Shown: positions 37,101-43,700, counted from the first letter of the stretch. The stretch is DNA of 64,000 nucleotides from Gordionus sp. m RMFG-2023 (GCF_954871325.1 NC_088777.1:21739366-21803365); one strand, 5' to 3'. Numbers and translations are program-made. The notes: generated by a model from the letters alone, not told the origin.

Positions 37101-40100
37101 AAAATATTATTCTTAAGGAAAATGAAAATATTGATACGTTTATAAGAATTGTGATAAAATTTTCCAGTTATGCCCCCCCCCCTCCCACTATCCTTAAAAT
37201 GTTTTACATTTTTTAGATCTCTACTTTGCTACTATAGCGAGCGAATGACTTATTAGCTCGATAATATATAACAGCTGAAAAACGAATATTTTATTAGTCA
37301 TATATTCGATTATATTTTACAAAATAAATTGTTTAAAACGATCTCTCTTTCTGCGAAATAATTTTAACCTGTCCGTTCAGATTAATTTTATCGTCTGTCT
37401 ACCAATAACAATCTGGATTTGGAGAGTGCAAAAACATGTATTCTAGGTGTAGATCAATTAAAATTTTATTCTATATCACAGATGGACGTACCAAATATTA
37501 AAATGTTGCAACCCATTTAATCTACAGGGACATGCTTATTATCGCGAGAATCTAAGAAAGATTCTACCCTGGATGACCCAAAAAAATTTACCATTCAATT
37601 TAGATATGTTAATATGTTTTTCATGGCAACAAAATTAGCAAACATTCCTTATACTTCAAATGACAATGTAGATATTGATTCTCCCCTTCATAAAATTAAT
37701 CAAGAGGCTATTGATAACATTAATATATCCCTACAATCAAATGGGGAATCTCTCATTAAAAGAAAACGCTTATGTAAAAAGAAATATTCGAAGAAAAAAT
37801 TATCTAGAGTAAAAAAAAGTATTAACGATTAAAATTATACCATTATCTTCATCAAATGATGAAAAATTCGATGAAATTGTAGATACCTTAAAAATTAAAA
37901 AAAATTATATGAAAGATATTTATTATTGGAAATTTGTTACATTATTAAGTGTCTAATGGGCATATGCCCACTCTTCTCCTCAATTAATTAGTATATTTAA
38001 TAGAAAATCAAAATTTTTTAGTATATAAAGTGAAAATATCTGGTTATTGATAAGTTAGCAGCAAAATTTTAACCATAATCCGTAATTTTATAAAGCGCCA
38101 TCTATTTTTTTATCAATTTTTGAAGTCGATAGCGTCGTCAAGGTTTTGATATTGTATATATATTTAGCAAAGGTGTCTAAATAAAAAGCAATAAAAAAAA
38201 TTCGAAAACAAACTCACTATTTTGCTTAAAAACACAGGTAAAGCAATTTAGGTAAACCGGATGTTAAAAGCCTATAATGGCGCCAATATTTATTATTCTT
38301 TGTTAGCCCATTAGAGAATTTCTTTACCTACAAAATGATATATTATAATTTTTTTTACTATAAATAGTTTTTGAGATAGATATAAGCATTTTAAAAATTT
38401 TACAGATTCCAAAGTGGCTCTTTTTTGTATCTTTGAGCCCCTATATCTCGAGAACCATATGTGCTAGCGAGCTAAAATAAACGGCTTTCTCACTCTTTTA
38501 CCTATCTAAATAATTCCAGAAATTTTTAACAATTTTAAAAAAGGTCGGCCATGCCAAATATGAAAAGAGACAAATAAAAATATATAAAAATTTTATTAAA
38601 AGAATATAATGTCAATATAAATATTAATAAAATGCATAATATATTTTTATGATAAATAAATAATTTATATAATGCTATTATATATGTCAATGCAGATTCA
38701 TATGTAGGTTTTGGTAAGGTATCATTTATCTTCAGATAGTGTAGAAATTTTAAAACCTCAGTTTTAAACACTTGGTTGTCCAAATTCTACAAGGTTATCT
38801 ATAAAAAGTCTAAATAAAATATAAATAAATTATAGATAAAAATTAGCTTTACTGCATCTCAGATGGGTTTTCTTCCAAAATTTAATAACCTATTAAATTC
38901 AGACAGATGCCTTTGCAATCAATGCAAACATTGAAACAATAGATTCCTCACAAGTCAGTGAAAAGATGTGGACAGACCTTTCATCCAGATTAATAGACAC
39001 TGCCAAATCGACACTAGGCTTGACAAGAGGAGGCAACAAATCATACAAAGAACTATGGTGGTGGAATGAAGAGGTACAAACCACTATACAGGAGAAGAAA
39101 ACCCTTTATAAAATATGCTACAAATCCAAAAACGTAGATGACAAGACAAGATACAAAAAATTCAAGAGATTAGCTACAAAGGCGGTGGCTAGAGCCAAAT
39201 CTATGGCATACGATGACATGTACGAAGAAACATACCAAAGAAGGGCAAAATAAAATATACAGATTAGCCAAACAGCTAGAAAAGAACTCTAGGGATATAA
39301 ACGGAGCTCCGAAAGTAATCAAAAATAAAGATGGGAAATTGATAATAAAGGAAAAAGAAATAATGAGTAGATGGAGAGAATATTTTCAGGAGCTTCTCAA
39401 CTTTAATCCGCACATACTGCATCTAGACGAACACTCCCCATGTCAAAACCTTGTACAATCTATAACACAACAAGAAATAATCACATGCCTCAAGCATATG
39501 AAAAACAACAAAGCTAAGGGTCCAGACGATATTCCAATAGAAAGCCTTAAAGCACTAGGAGATGATGGAATACATCTCCTCACAAATCTATACAATAAGA
39601 TACTTGGAAATGAAGAGGTTCCCCAAAAATGGAGGCAGAGCTATCTAGTTCCTATCTTCAAAAATAAAGGGGATCCATATAATTGTCAAAATTACAGGGG
39701 TATAAAACTAATGTCACACTGTCTAAAACTATACGAAAAAATAATAGAAAAAAGATTAAGAGATATAATCGAAATAGGAGAGACTCAGTTTGGCTTTATG
39801 CCTGGAAGATCAACAACCGATGCTATCCACGCAATTAGGCAAATGAGTGAGAAATACAGGGAAAAGAACAAAAAGCTACACATGGTCTTTCTCGATCTAG
39901 AAAAGGCCTTTGATAGAATCCCAAGAAAACTTATCTGGTGGGCGCTACGCCACAAAAATGTTCCTGAAAAATATATAAGAATAATACAGGATATGTATAT
40001 GGGCCATACAACAATGGTCCGTAGCACAACAGGTACTTCAGCAGGCTTCACAATAGCCGAAGGAGTTCATCAAGGGTCGGCTCTCAGCCCACTTCTCTTC

Positions 40101-42468
40101 ATTACAGTAATAGATGTATTAGCACAATACCTCAAGCAGTCCCGTGGAATATGATATTTGCAGATGATATTGTGATACTTGCCGAATCTAAGGATGAAAT
40201 GAAAGAAAGACTAGTGAGTTGGCTAAATATCGTAGAAACTCACGGATTAAAATTAAATAGAGAAAAGACGGAGTATATGGTGATAGGAGATGAAACAGAG
40301 AGTAATGATATAAATGAATGGCAGATATCTGCAATTGAAAGCTGCAAATATTTGGGCTCCACTATACAAACAAACGGCACAATAGAAAAAGAGATAAAGA
40401 GTAAGATTAATCAAGGGTGGCTAAAGTGGAGATCTTTATCTGGAGTGCTATTTGATAAAAGAATCCCACACAAATTAAAGGGAAAAATTTACAGTTTTAT
40501 AATACAACCAACTATTCTATATAGTTCGGAAACATGGCCAACCAAAGAATCAGATGAGAGAAGTCTACAAACCATGGAGATGAGAATGCTGAGGATGATT
40601 GCTGGGGTAACAAGAAAGGATAAAGTGCGCAGTAAAAGAATACTAAGTAGTTTAAAGGTAGTGCCCATTAAGACTAAGTTAATGGTAAACAGACTTAGGT
40701 GGTATGGGCACACGATGAGAAGGCCTATGAACTACATAGGAAATAAAGTTAAGAGTTTGGAAGTGATGGGCAAACGTAAAAGAGGAAGGCCAAAACTTCA
40801 ATGGGGCCATAAAGTTAGAGCCAATATAAAGAAGTATAAAATAGATAAAAGAGATTGTATTAATAACATAAAGTGGAGAGAGATGTTTAAGGAGCTTACC
40901 ACCAGAAAAGGTGAAAGCTAAAGAGGAAAAAAAAATTTATTCAGTACTTTAGGTTTTTTTGTTGTTGAGAGTTCCACAAAAATTAACATTTTAAGTGAGG
41001 AAATTAACTTTTTGAGAATAGAAAACAAAATACACTATAATTTTTTATGAATAGTAAAATATTTTGTGGGATTTATTCAAATATAGATGGTAAATAAAAT
41101 CAATATAAATTGTGGATCAGTATTGGATTGACTGTATTATTATCAGAATTTAAGGATTGGCTCAGCCCTACTCTTTATTTTCCAGGTAGTTATTCAACTT
41201 ACCAATAAAATAAATAACATGAATATTTAATTAAGTAGGTTTTCCTATTTTCTCCTTATTCAGCTGATCCTTGAAGTTTCTCAATCTCTTCTTGAGATAA
41301 ATAGGACTGTTATCAAAACCAGGGAATTCCAATGCCAAGCTAATTATATTTAATATTCTTATATATTTATACCTGAAACCAATAACTGATAAATGTTCCA
41401 TAACAATGAAACTTTTTTTATGGTCTTCCAGCATTTCTGCAAACCTTTTGTTAATTTCATCGTTCCTATCCTAAAAATATTATTATATTATTTGAAAATA
41501 ATTATTCTTACAATTTATAAGTTTTATCACTTCAAAATTTAAAAAGTTTTGAAAAACGCAAGCAAGTTTGTCTTTTAAAAAATAATTTAAAATTAAAAAT
41601 GGAAATGTTCTCAATTTGAACAAATGCATTGTTTGCGTTTTGAAACGCTGCGTTGCAACTTTCAATTTGTGCGCACTATTATGGTTACCTTTGGTTTACA
41701 CTAAATCTTTTAAAAAACAAATATGAATCCAATAGTGCATTATTCGTGAATAGAAAAATTTACTATTTGTATTCATGCGACTGCAAATAATTGCTATTTA
41801 TATTCATTTTAAAAATTCTTTTTTGAAATATTATATAATAATTCATATGAAAATATATTGACAGAATTTTTTAATTTTTTTATTGCACATCTAATTTTAA
41901 ACTGATACAAACCAATAACATGAGATGATATTATTAACGATTAAAATACATATTAATTTAATTAATACCAAGCCAATTCTTAACAGAAATTAATTCTAAC
42001 TAGGCCTATTCAGATACGAATCGAATAATTTACTATTCGTATTCGTTACAATTTTATTTAAATTATTCGAAACCCCCTGTAAAAAGGGCAATGAAATAAT
42101 ACTTTATATTCCATATAATATAATATTTTTATTTATTAATTTTACAGTCTAATAATTGGATTAATTAATATTTCTATTCCAGCATATATACTTATTTTAA
42201 AATCGTATTAATAAAGTCATTACACTGAATCATTTATAAAGAACATATTGTATTTCTATGTAAACCCACTAGTTTAAATACCATTTTCAACATTTGAATC
42301 CATTCTTTAATCAATTTAAAGGTTGTTAAAGGTAAAGGAAGGGAACTTATTGAAAAAATAGGCTGGAAACATGGACAGGGATTGGGAAAAGATAACAAGG
42401 GTATTCTTCAACCTGTACCAATTGAAGGAAAAGGTTCCGACGCTAAATCAGGATTAGGGTATTATAAA
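6843..42468 (+). CDS. GPATCH3: GPATCH3-like G-patch protein gene, at least 7 exons, C-terminus not found
   Basis: Proposed join: 6843-7161, 7198-7368, 7411-7476, 13106-13390, 14991-15050, 34982-35169, 42322 to about 42468. Phases agree at every junction (1,1,1,1,1,0), giving about 413 codons; human GPATCH3 has about 525 residues. Landmarks in the same order as the human protein (from memory): FLCFHYKHR and a CCCF motif near the N-terminus, LPEMNPPFIIPFGNVGTP, YGNV, an acidic stretch then EEEWDRH, WEKGGSGLVWYTDAAYWD, DDWDIDMSVYDN, DKDARD, and the G-patch GRELIEKIGWKHGQGLG. G-patch domains typically bind and stimulate DEAH-box RNA helicases, so an RNA-linked role is likely; the exact function here is inferred. 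The start is the first ATG of the conserved frame, just after a splice-acceptor-like sequence. Oddities: two miniature introns, introns full of transposons, and a second broken copy of the last exon at 33.65-33.81 kb. The residues expected after the G-patch were not located. Confidence 0.85.
7162..7197 (+). other. Intron 1, 36 bp, contains an in-frame stop
   Basis: Begins GTATAT and ends with eight T then AAG. The length is a multiple of three, so both sides share a frame. If retained, translation would stop at the TAA at 7194-7196, and the inserted residues have no counterpart in the family. The alternative is a nonsense mutation in a dying gene. Confidence 0.6.
7198..7368 (+). CDS. GPATCH3: GPATCH3-like exon 2
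   Basis: Encodes about 57 residues. The motif LPEMNPPFIIPFGNVGTP matches LPELNPPVLMPRGNVGTP of the family almost residue for residue. PTQLISRLGLKF matches PPRIITQLQLQF and crosses into exon 3. The donor is AG|GTTTAAAG, placed in the first copy of a 42-bp tandem duplication. Confidence 0.82.
7369..7410 (+). other. Intron 2, 42 bp, apparently born by tandem duplication
   Basis: The segment at 7364-7405 is repeated at 7406 onward (about 36 of 37 bases identical, starting ATTAGG). Splicing between the AGGT of copy one and the TTAG of copy two removes exactly one 42-bp unit and restores one uninterrupted LGLKFSVKDDYI. Unspliced, the first copy reads into a TAA at 7401-7403. Confidence 0.65.
7411..7476 (+). 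CDS. GPATCH3: GPATCH3-like exon 3
   Basis: Encodes LKFSVKDDYIKEYGNVGMTYK plus one base (phase 1), matching the family's LQFPKTGSSRRYGNVPFEYE region. The donor is AAAG|GTAGGA at 7477. The next exon supplies AT to complete an Asp codon. A MITE-like hAT element begins about 28 bp beyond the donor. Confidence 0.75.
7502..7776. mobile_element. CAGAG MITE just inside intron 3
   Basis: Left end CAGAGACATGCAGATGCACC, right end GGGCCTGTATATCTCTG, with degraded GGCCCGG blocks between. It begins about 28 bp after the exon 3 donor. No exact 8-bp duplication survives. Confidence 0.65.
7777..8980. other. Intron 3 sequence without recognised content
   Basis: Low-complexity A+T DNA with one G-run near 8,106. 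The frame at 8410-8649 is compositionally biased and shows no family signal. Confidence 0.5.
8990..9188. mobile_element. hAT right end with GTGAGCGGG subterminal repeats
   Basis: Several GCGTGAA and GTGAGCGG motifs precede the terminus GGCCCGCGCCCACCTCTA (inverted TAGAGGTGGG, a common hAT start). The same kind of end occurs at 11,680. Confidence 0.6.
9194..9890 (+). pseudogene. ZMYM-type hAT transposase relic with an internal tandem duplication
   Basis: The first part, LNIDASTIEDFYKINIFTPL, is repeated in tandem (units of about 122 bp at 9194-9315 and 9316-9437). Further on, LPNIKTLLFILATLPISTCT, NERSFLTLKRLKTYLRN and ESRLNEFAILNIYKE give the C-terminal dimerisation region. About 200 bp between are too decayed to read. 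Confidence 0.65.
10450..11330 (-). pseudogene. BED/Zn-finger hAT transposase relic
   Basis: Reading the minus strand: ITDIWTDDYKNLSFLTIIGH, then VVSDNGANLISAFKDDETLV with CHILNNIM (hAT catalytic Asp and CxxHxLN region), then KLSHTLKQYVIARITRWNSV (the RWNS motif). The pieces lie in different frames. The plus-strand frame at 10509-10829 is its antisense shadow. Confidence 0.7.
11550..11680. mobile_element. hAT terminus with GTCACG/CGTGAC repeats
   Basis: Ends CGGCCCGCTCCCACCTCTA, with repeated CACGCC/CGTGAC motifs inside. It lies on the 5' side of the minus-strand transposase relic and probably belongs to it. The opposite end was not found. Confidence 0.55.
12150..12210. mobile_element. C/G-rich hAT terminus
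   Basis: G9 and C7 tracts around CTTCAA form a potential hairpin, followed by CTTCTTTACGCAAC. This resembles the ends of the ZMYM-type hATs at 2.8 kb and 58.8 kb. It is probably the right end of the relic at 9.2-9.9 kb. Confidence 0.45.
12211..13080. other. Intron 3 sequence, nothing recognised
   Basis: A+T-rich with no motif I can assign on either strand. Confidence 0.5.
13106..13390 (+). CDS. GPATCH3: GPATCH3-like exon 4
   Basis: Acceptor CCTTGCAG at 13098-13105; donor ATG|GTAATA at 13391. Encodes about 95 residues: a Lys-rich start, an Asn/Ser/Asp-rich stretch, an acidic SESEEEWDRH, and WEKGGSGLVWYTDAAYWD. The last is nearly identical to WEKGGSGLVFYTDAQFW of animal GPATCH3, and EEEWDRH parallels its EEWERH. 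This is the strongest single exon match to the family. Confidence 0.88.
13904..14440 (+). mobile_element. Solo long terminal repeat of the GGGC..CCATGTCAAATC family
   Basis: Starts GGGCTCTTCCATGTCAAATC and is similar along its length to the arm at 36,580-37,110 and to the inverted arm at 38,050-38,556. The second arm is absent here. It lies in intron 4, between exons 4 and 5. Confidence 0.75.
14991..15050 (+). CDS. GPATCH3: GPATCH3-like exon 5, 60-bp micro-exon
   Basis: Acceptor TTTATTATAG at 14981-14990, donor CCAA|GTATAG. Twenty codons in phase 1-1 encode FEERCPDDWDIDMSVYDNP, matching FDEQTADDWDVDMSVYYD of the family. It was found because this peptide had to lie between exon 4 and exon 6. 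Confidence 0.82.
15085..15180 (-). repeat. About 95-bp dispersed repeat, inverted copy
   Basis: Reverse complement of a unit also found at 21,100-21,205 and 21,345-21,450 (TTATATCCAATCAAAAATTA ... ATATTGGATAAAC). Function unknown. Confidence 0.6.
15226..15335. mobile_element. Possible hAT terminus with GTATCT motifs
   Basis: CAGAGTCGGTAATCTAGATA followed by repeated GTATCT and ATCTAGGTAC motifs resembles a hAT end with palindromic subterminal repeats. No partner end was found. Confidence 0.35.
15336..16009. other. Intron 5 sequence, nothing recognised
   Basis: A+T-rich with no coding signal. Confidence 0.5.
16010..16140 (+). repeat. Direct repeat, left copy
   Basis: Similar to 21,225-21,330 (shared CATATTTTATAATCTAGGAA). 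The two copies flank the hAT at 16,292-20,963 in the same orientation. Confidence 0.6.
16677..17513. mobile_element. 837-bp ATTCG-rich nested element, TSD ATTATTAT
   Basis: TIR TATACCT at both ends, exact 8-bp duplications ATTATTAT at 16669-16676 and 17514-17521. Subterminal arms are packed with ATTCGA/CGAATA motifs. It has no ORF, so it is a non-autonomous hAT. Around 17,094-17,160 it contains ACTAGTAGCCATCCCATCAA then GAATGACGGGCGAACCAG, related to the ends of the repeats at 2.26 and 4.93 kb. Confidence 0.75.
18410..18631. mobile_element. CAGAG-family right end
   Basis: GGCCCGG blocks end in GGCCTGCAGGTCTCTG. The flank at 18,410-18,510 resembles 47,625-47,700, so the two are 3' portions of the same element type. 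It sits immediately 5' of a Tc1/mariner coding fragment. Confidence 0.6.
18644..18880 (+). pseudogene. Tc1/mariner-IS630 (DDE_3) transposase C-terminal fragment
   Basis: A 78-codon open stretch ending in TGA starts NYPNIIFLPPYSPLLNSIEK then FFGVIKNQY. The LPPYSPxLNxIEKFFxxIK block carries the third catalytic acidic residue of the DDE_3 superfamily. The first two Asp are missing because the sequence upstream is the hAT end at 18,631. Confidence 0.8.
19735..19925 (-). other. Unassigned coding-like stretch
   Basis: On the minus strand one frame is open for about 60 codons and has balanced composition (SDEIKQIGQKVRTKFLYMMG, LLLKLGMLPQESFLTGLLFL). I do not recognise the family. It lies inside the hAT at 16.3-21.0 kb and could be a transposon ORF fragment. 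Confidence 0.3.
21100..21205 (+). repeat. About 95-bp dispersed repeat, copy 1
   Basis: Contains a short inverted repeat (CAATCAAAATTAAAAAAGTTGATTG) split here as CAATCAA...TTGATTG, then GTATTGGATAAACAAAATC. Related to 21,345-21,450 and 15,085-15,180. Confidence 0.55.
21225..21330 (+). repeat. Direct repeat, right copy
   Basis: Similar to 16,010-16,140. With the 95-bp units on each side it makes a short alternating array. Confidence 0.55.
21345..21450 (+). repeat. About 95-bp dispersed repeat, copy 2
   Basis: Second direct copy, about 245 bp after the first. Confidence 0.55.
22885..23045 (-). repeat. Gypsy A 3' LTR
   Basis: Starts TGTAA and ends TTTCA when read on the minus strand. A purine-rich GTGGGGAGAA tract lies immediately outside it on the internal side. 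Confidence 0.85.
23190..24110 (-). pseudogene. Gypsy A integrase region (fossil)
   Basis: Zinc-binding region (VIHQGHPG, CKSCQERR), core start WERIYIDLTGPL, and a C-terminal WHEGTVVQRKVRY segment. Broken. Confidence 0.8.
24180..25070 (-). pseudogene. LINE 1 ORF, RT thumb and C-terminus
   Basis: Continues after the palindrome: MANSEEDMRDKISKWKMTGL, a WPCGVCGKGVARNSIQC zinc-like segment, then ADGGVDSAVVARVRQAWKKF and LVYGGETWAMK. The last 300 bp on the minus strand read LRWFWHVERMTKDDWVKRC, then PRGRPKMTW, the conserved tail of this LINE group. Confidence 0.8.
25080..28570. mobile_element. 3.5-kb palindromic element of 300-bp units, 9-bp TSD
   Basis: Exact 9-bp duplications ATTAATACA at 25071-25079 and 28571-28579. 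Ends are GGGTATGACTAAATACTGAA and its inverse (last base differs). The left arm (25,080-26,903) and right arm (about 26,970-28,570) are inverted copies with a loop of about 67 bp. Within the arms a unit repeats with a period of exactly 300 bp: GAATTGCTGGCGTT at 25841, 26141, 26441 and 26741. There are five units on the left (the last one partial) and four on the right. It has no ORF. The GGG start, 9-bp duplication and long TIRs suggest a non-autonomous Mutator-like/foldback element. Confidence 0.85.
28580..30812 (-). pseudogene. LINE 1 ORF, endonuclease and RT fingers/palm
   Basis: The open stretches at 30527-30812, 30245-30511, 29452-30357, 29080-29262, 28812-29042 and 28580-28793 are successive pieces of one EN-RT polyprotein in different frames. 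The catalytic YADD lies at the very edge, next to the insertion. Plus-strand frames across this interval (29156-29371, 29381-29596, 30366-30710 and others) are antisense shadows. Confidence 0.85.
30990..32060 (-). pseudogene. Gypsy A reverse transcriptase and RNase H region (fossil)
   Basis: Recognised by CGDFRLTINKYL, INLRDAFLQFGV and YRYQRIPFG (RT) and DHKPLKYSLG, RLIRWATKLLNYDYEI, HRPGNQNKCADALSR (RNase H side). Broken. Confidence 0.8.
32390..33400 (-). pseudogene. Gypsy A gag and protease region (fossil)
   Basis: An Asn-rich tail of gag, then a retropepsin-like segment with FDTGAACSVID. Decayed. Confidence 0.65.
33437..33602 (-). repeat. Gypsy A 5' LTR
   Basis: Aligned to the left LTR. 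Next to it on the internal side is TTTGGCGACGA, the same primer-site-like motif found in gypsy B. Confidence 0.85.
33650..33807 (-). pseudogene. Captured, decayed copy of GPATCH3 exon 7 with intron end
   Basis: On the minus strand it reads TTTAATCAAATTTAAAGGT, then GGCTGGAAAATGGACAGG, then KGILQPVPVEGKSSDAKSGLGYYK split over frames, paralleling 42,300-42,470. It includes the last bases of the intron and so was copied from genomic DNA. About 30 bp at the exon start are missing and small indels break the frame. It lies between the arms of the long inverted-repeat element. Confidence 0.8.
34550..34833. mobile_element. Degenerate CAGAG-family MITE
   Basis: Ends GCTGGCCTGCAGATCTCTG, with degraded GGTCCGG blocks spaced by poly-A/T upstream. 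The left boundary is uncertain. It lies just upstream of exon 6. Confidence 0.5.
34982..35169 (+). CDS. GPATCH3: GPATCH3-like exon 6
   Basis: Acceptor AAACTAG at 34975-34981, donor CAC|GTAAAT at 35170. Reads TSDKDARDLLSIRIKDNGG near its start, like the family's GGDKDARDSVQMRLEQRLRDG. A basic Tyr-rich stretch follows, ending EETYESH, which parallels the family's TFERH just before the G-patch. The open frame continues past the donor, so the donor choice rests on phase 0 agreement with exon 7. Confidence 0.75.
36580..38556. mobile_element. Long-TIR element, arms of about 0.5 kb
   Basis: Left arm 36,580-37,110 starts GGGCCATTCCATGTCAAATC; the inverted right arm is 38,050-38,556. Shared landmarks are AAAGCCGTTTATTTTAGCTC, TAGATGGCGC and ACCGGATGTTAAAAGCC. 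The outermost bases of the right arm are altered. The centre (37,130-38,040) holds a coding-like stretch. A solo arm occurs at 13,904. Confidence 0.8.
37530..37832 (+). CDS. Unassigned coding stretch inside the long-TIR element
   Basis: The open frame includes TLDDPKKFTIQFRYVN and MFFMATKLANIPYTSNDNVD and ends in a very basic tail (KRKRLCKKKYSKKKLSRVKK) before TAA. The ATG at 37614 gives 72 codons, but the frame is open further upstream, to about 37,530. I do not recognise the family. It could be a captured host exon or part of a transposase; the basic tail would suit a nuclear or DNA-binding protein. Confidence 0.35.
   Translation, partial: TCLLSRESKKDSTLDDPKKFTIQFRYVNMFFMATKLANIPYTSNDNVDIDSPLHKINQEAIDNINISLQSNGESLIKRKRLCKKKYSKKKLSRVKKSIND
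38640..38800 (-). other. Unassigned exon-like stretch
   Basis: After an acceptor-like CTTGTAG on the minus strand it reads NLDNQVFKTEVLKFLHYLKI then NDTLPKPTYESALTYI before becoming low-complexity. Composition looks protein-coding; family unknown. It could be an exon of the 35.8-41.7 kb element. Confidence 0.3.
39213..40154 (+). pseudogene. LINE 2 reverse transcriptase, fingers and palm
   Basis: Longest open stretch in the window (313 codons). It encodes RT up to the VIDVLAQYLK segment, one step before the FADD box. The YADD-equivalent box is in the next frame. Confidence 0.88.
40151..40921 (+). pseudogene. LINE 2 reverse transcriptase, FADD to C-terminus
   Basis: Starts MIFADDIVILAESKDEM and continues KLNREKTEYMVIGDE, SCKYLGSTI, TRKDKVRS, NRLRWYGHTMRRP and KRKRGRPKLQW. 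The FADD box replaces the more usual YADD, a tolerated change in some RTs. Confidence 0.88.
41231..41472 (-). other. Unassigned exon-like stretch
   Basis: Minus strand: acceptor-like ATTTTTAG then DRNDEINKRFAEMLEDHKKS, FIVMEHLSVIGFRYKYIRIL and LKKRLRNFKDQLNKEKIGKP with a stop. Balanced composition and a clean acceptor suggest a real exon, perhaps of the transposon whose TIRs lie at 35,842 and 41,676. Family not recognised. Confidence 0.35.
42000..42075. mobile_element. ATTCG-type hAT terminus fragment
   Basis: CAGATACGAATCGAATAA, ATTCGTATTCGTTAC and AATTATTCGAA motifs resemble the subterminal arms of the element at 16,677-17,513. Fragment only. Confidence 0.4.
42322..42468 (+). CDS. GPATCH3: GPATCH3-like exon 7: the G-patch
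   Basis: Acceptor TCAATTTAAAG at 42311-42321. Encodes VVKGKGRELIEKIGWKHGQG, LGKDNKGILQPVPIEG and KGSDAKSGLGYYK. The Gly pattern G-R-x-L-x-E-K-x-G-W-x-x-G-x-G-L-G is a canonical G-patch, and the SGLGY end matches the family's RGLGYHG. The 3' limit is uncertain: the frame reaches a TGA soon after, or a donor GTATTA at 42459 could be used. A decayed second copy (33.65-33.81 kb) also diverges just after the TATTATAAAT that follows this exon. Confidence 0.85.
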
Positions 42469-42479
42469 TACATATATTC

Positions 42480-43200
42480 CATGATATTAATGTATTTTTG
42501 ACAAAATTTGATTCATTTAATAATTTACGAAAATCACTCAAAAATTATTTTTGAATACTATAAATTAATGGTTTTTTTTTTATCTTTAATATTTAAGTGA
42601 TTTTTATCAAATCATAAATTACTTTTTTCATAATGATATTGTATAAAATAAACAATTACATATTTTTTTATCTCCCAAAACTGCTCCAAGTCCAAATTAA
42701 GATGCATAATAAGGTATAGCTTTTTAACAAAATCTGCCTCATTTATTTTAATTATTCCTGAATACTCTTACTTATATTATTAAATTAAGTTAATAGTGGA
42801 GTTCAAAGTTTCTTATAAAATCCTTTAATTGTTTTACTTTACATGACAAACATTATTTCAATCAAAATAGAATTTAAACTTTGTTCTAATATCTGGAAAA
42901 ATTTATAATCATAACATGTTTTAATATATTTTAAGCTTTAAATATTTTTCCCATGATTCGCATTTGAACGAATATTTGGTAAGATGTAATTTCCAAGGGC
43001 TTTTTATTTGTTATGATCAGTGTTCTGAACCGGACCCTGGTTCCTTCAAAGCAGGCTAAATCAATTATAAATGTAACCCAAAAAGGAAATTTTCGGCCAA
43101 CCCCCGTCGATTTTAAGCAAAGAAAGGCAAATACAACTAAGAAATAGCCTAAATTTTAGTCTCCATATATTTATATTTTTGAAGATATTAGGGAGTCAAA
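42480..43200. other. Sequence downstream of exon 7, nothing recognised
   Basis: A+T-rich. I searched by eye for the family's C-terminal exon (NGLGLISTIYD and MKFRTD-like motifs) and did not find it. 43,040-43,210 has weak similarity to the GGGC..CCATGTCAAATC arms (TTTTCGGCCAACCC). Confidence 0.45.
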
Positions 43201-43223
43201 GTGAAAAAATGACGAATTTTCAC

Positions 43224-43700
43224 TAGTGGCAAACATTACTCTTTTTCTCTTTACCTTGAAAAAAAGTGACCCGTTATAATAATTTATTACTCGAAAAGTA
43301 ACTCGTTACTTAAAAAATGCAGATTATATATATATAAATTTCCCCATACATTATAAAATTAATATCATACATAAATATTATATTATAAGATAAGTTTTTT
43401 TATAATAATTTTTTTAAATATTTTTAACATTTTGACCCTCAAACTGGCACAGAGGTTTGGGAGAGTATTATATTAAAAATTTTAATTGGGGGAATTTAGT
43501 TAAAGAATGATCATATTTTTCAAAAAATTTATTAGATCATCACCAAAAAAATTGTTTTTAATCTTATCAGAAGTTACCTGGTGTGTATTTGTTATTTAAA
43601 AAAACCAAGTCTGATATTTGTTGTGTCAAAATTTATTTCAAGCTGATAAGTTCATGCTTTTTTCCTTCATTGAATCTAACTTAATCCATGGAAAATTCAA
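43224..43700 (-). pseudogene. hAT relic, GTAACG family, C-terminal part
   Basis: Begins with the terminus TAGTGGCAAACATTACTC and contains GTAACTCGTTAC. Minus-strand fragments include DDLINFLKN and FPQLKFLI followed by a CASL-like remnant of the dimerisation core. Strongly decayed. Confidence 0.5.

Larger units (their letters stand above)
38895..40935 (+). mobile_element. 5'-truncated RTE-like LINE, copy 2
   Basis: The endonuclease is missing. The linker (ELWWWNEEVQTTIQEKKTLY), complete RT and C-terminal tail are present. RT motifs in order: KAKGPDDIPIESLKAL, NYRGIKLMSHCLKLYEKIIE, FGFMPGRSTTDAIHAIRQ, FLDLEKAFDRIPRKLIWWAL, GVHQGSALSPLLFI, FADD at about 40,157. It ends ELTTRKGES and a short A-rich tail. 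Only two frameshifts are evident (near 39,245 and 40,145), so it is younger than LINE 1. It sits in intron 6 in the host gene's orientation. Confidence 0.88.
35842..41676. mobile_element. Unclassified element defined by a 50-bp TIR pair
   Basis: Left GTGAGCACAAATTAAACG then TTGCAACGCAGCGTTTCAAA; right (inverted) GTGCGCACAAATTGAAAG then TTGCAACGCAGCGTTTCAAA. The interval includes a long-TIR element, a LINE and two minus-strand coding-like stretches. No target duplication was recognised. The superfamily is unknown. Confidence 0.5.
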
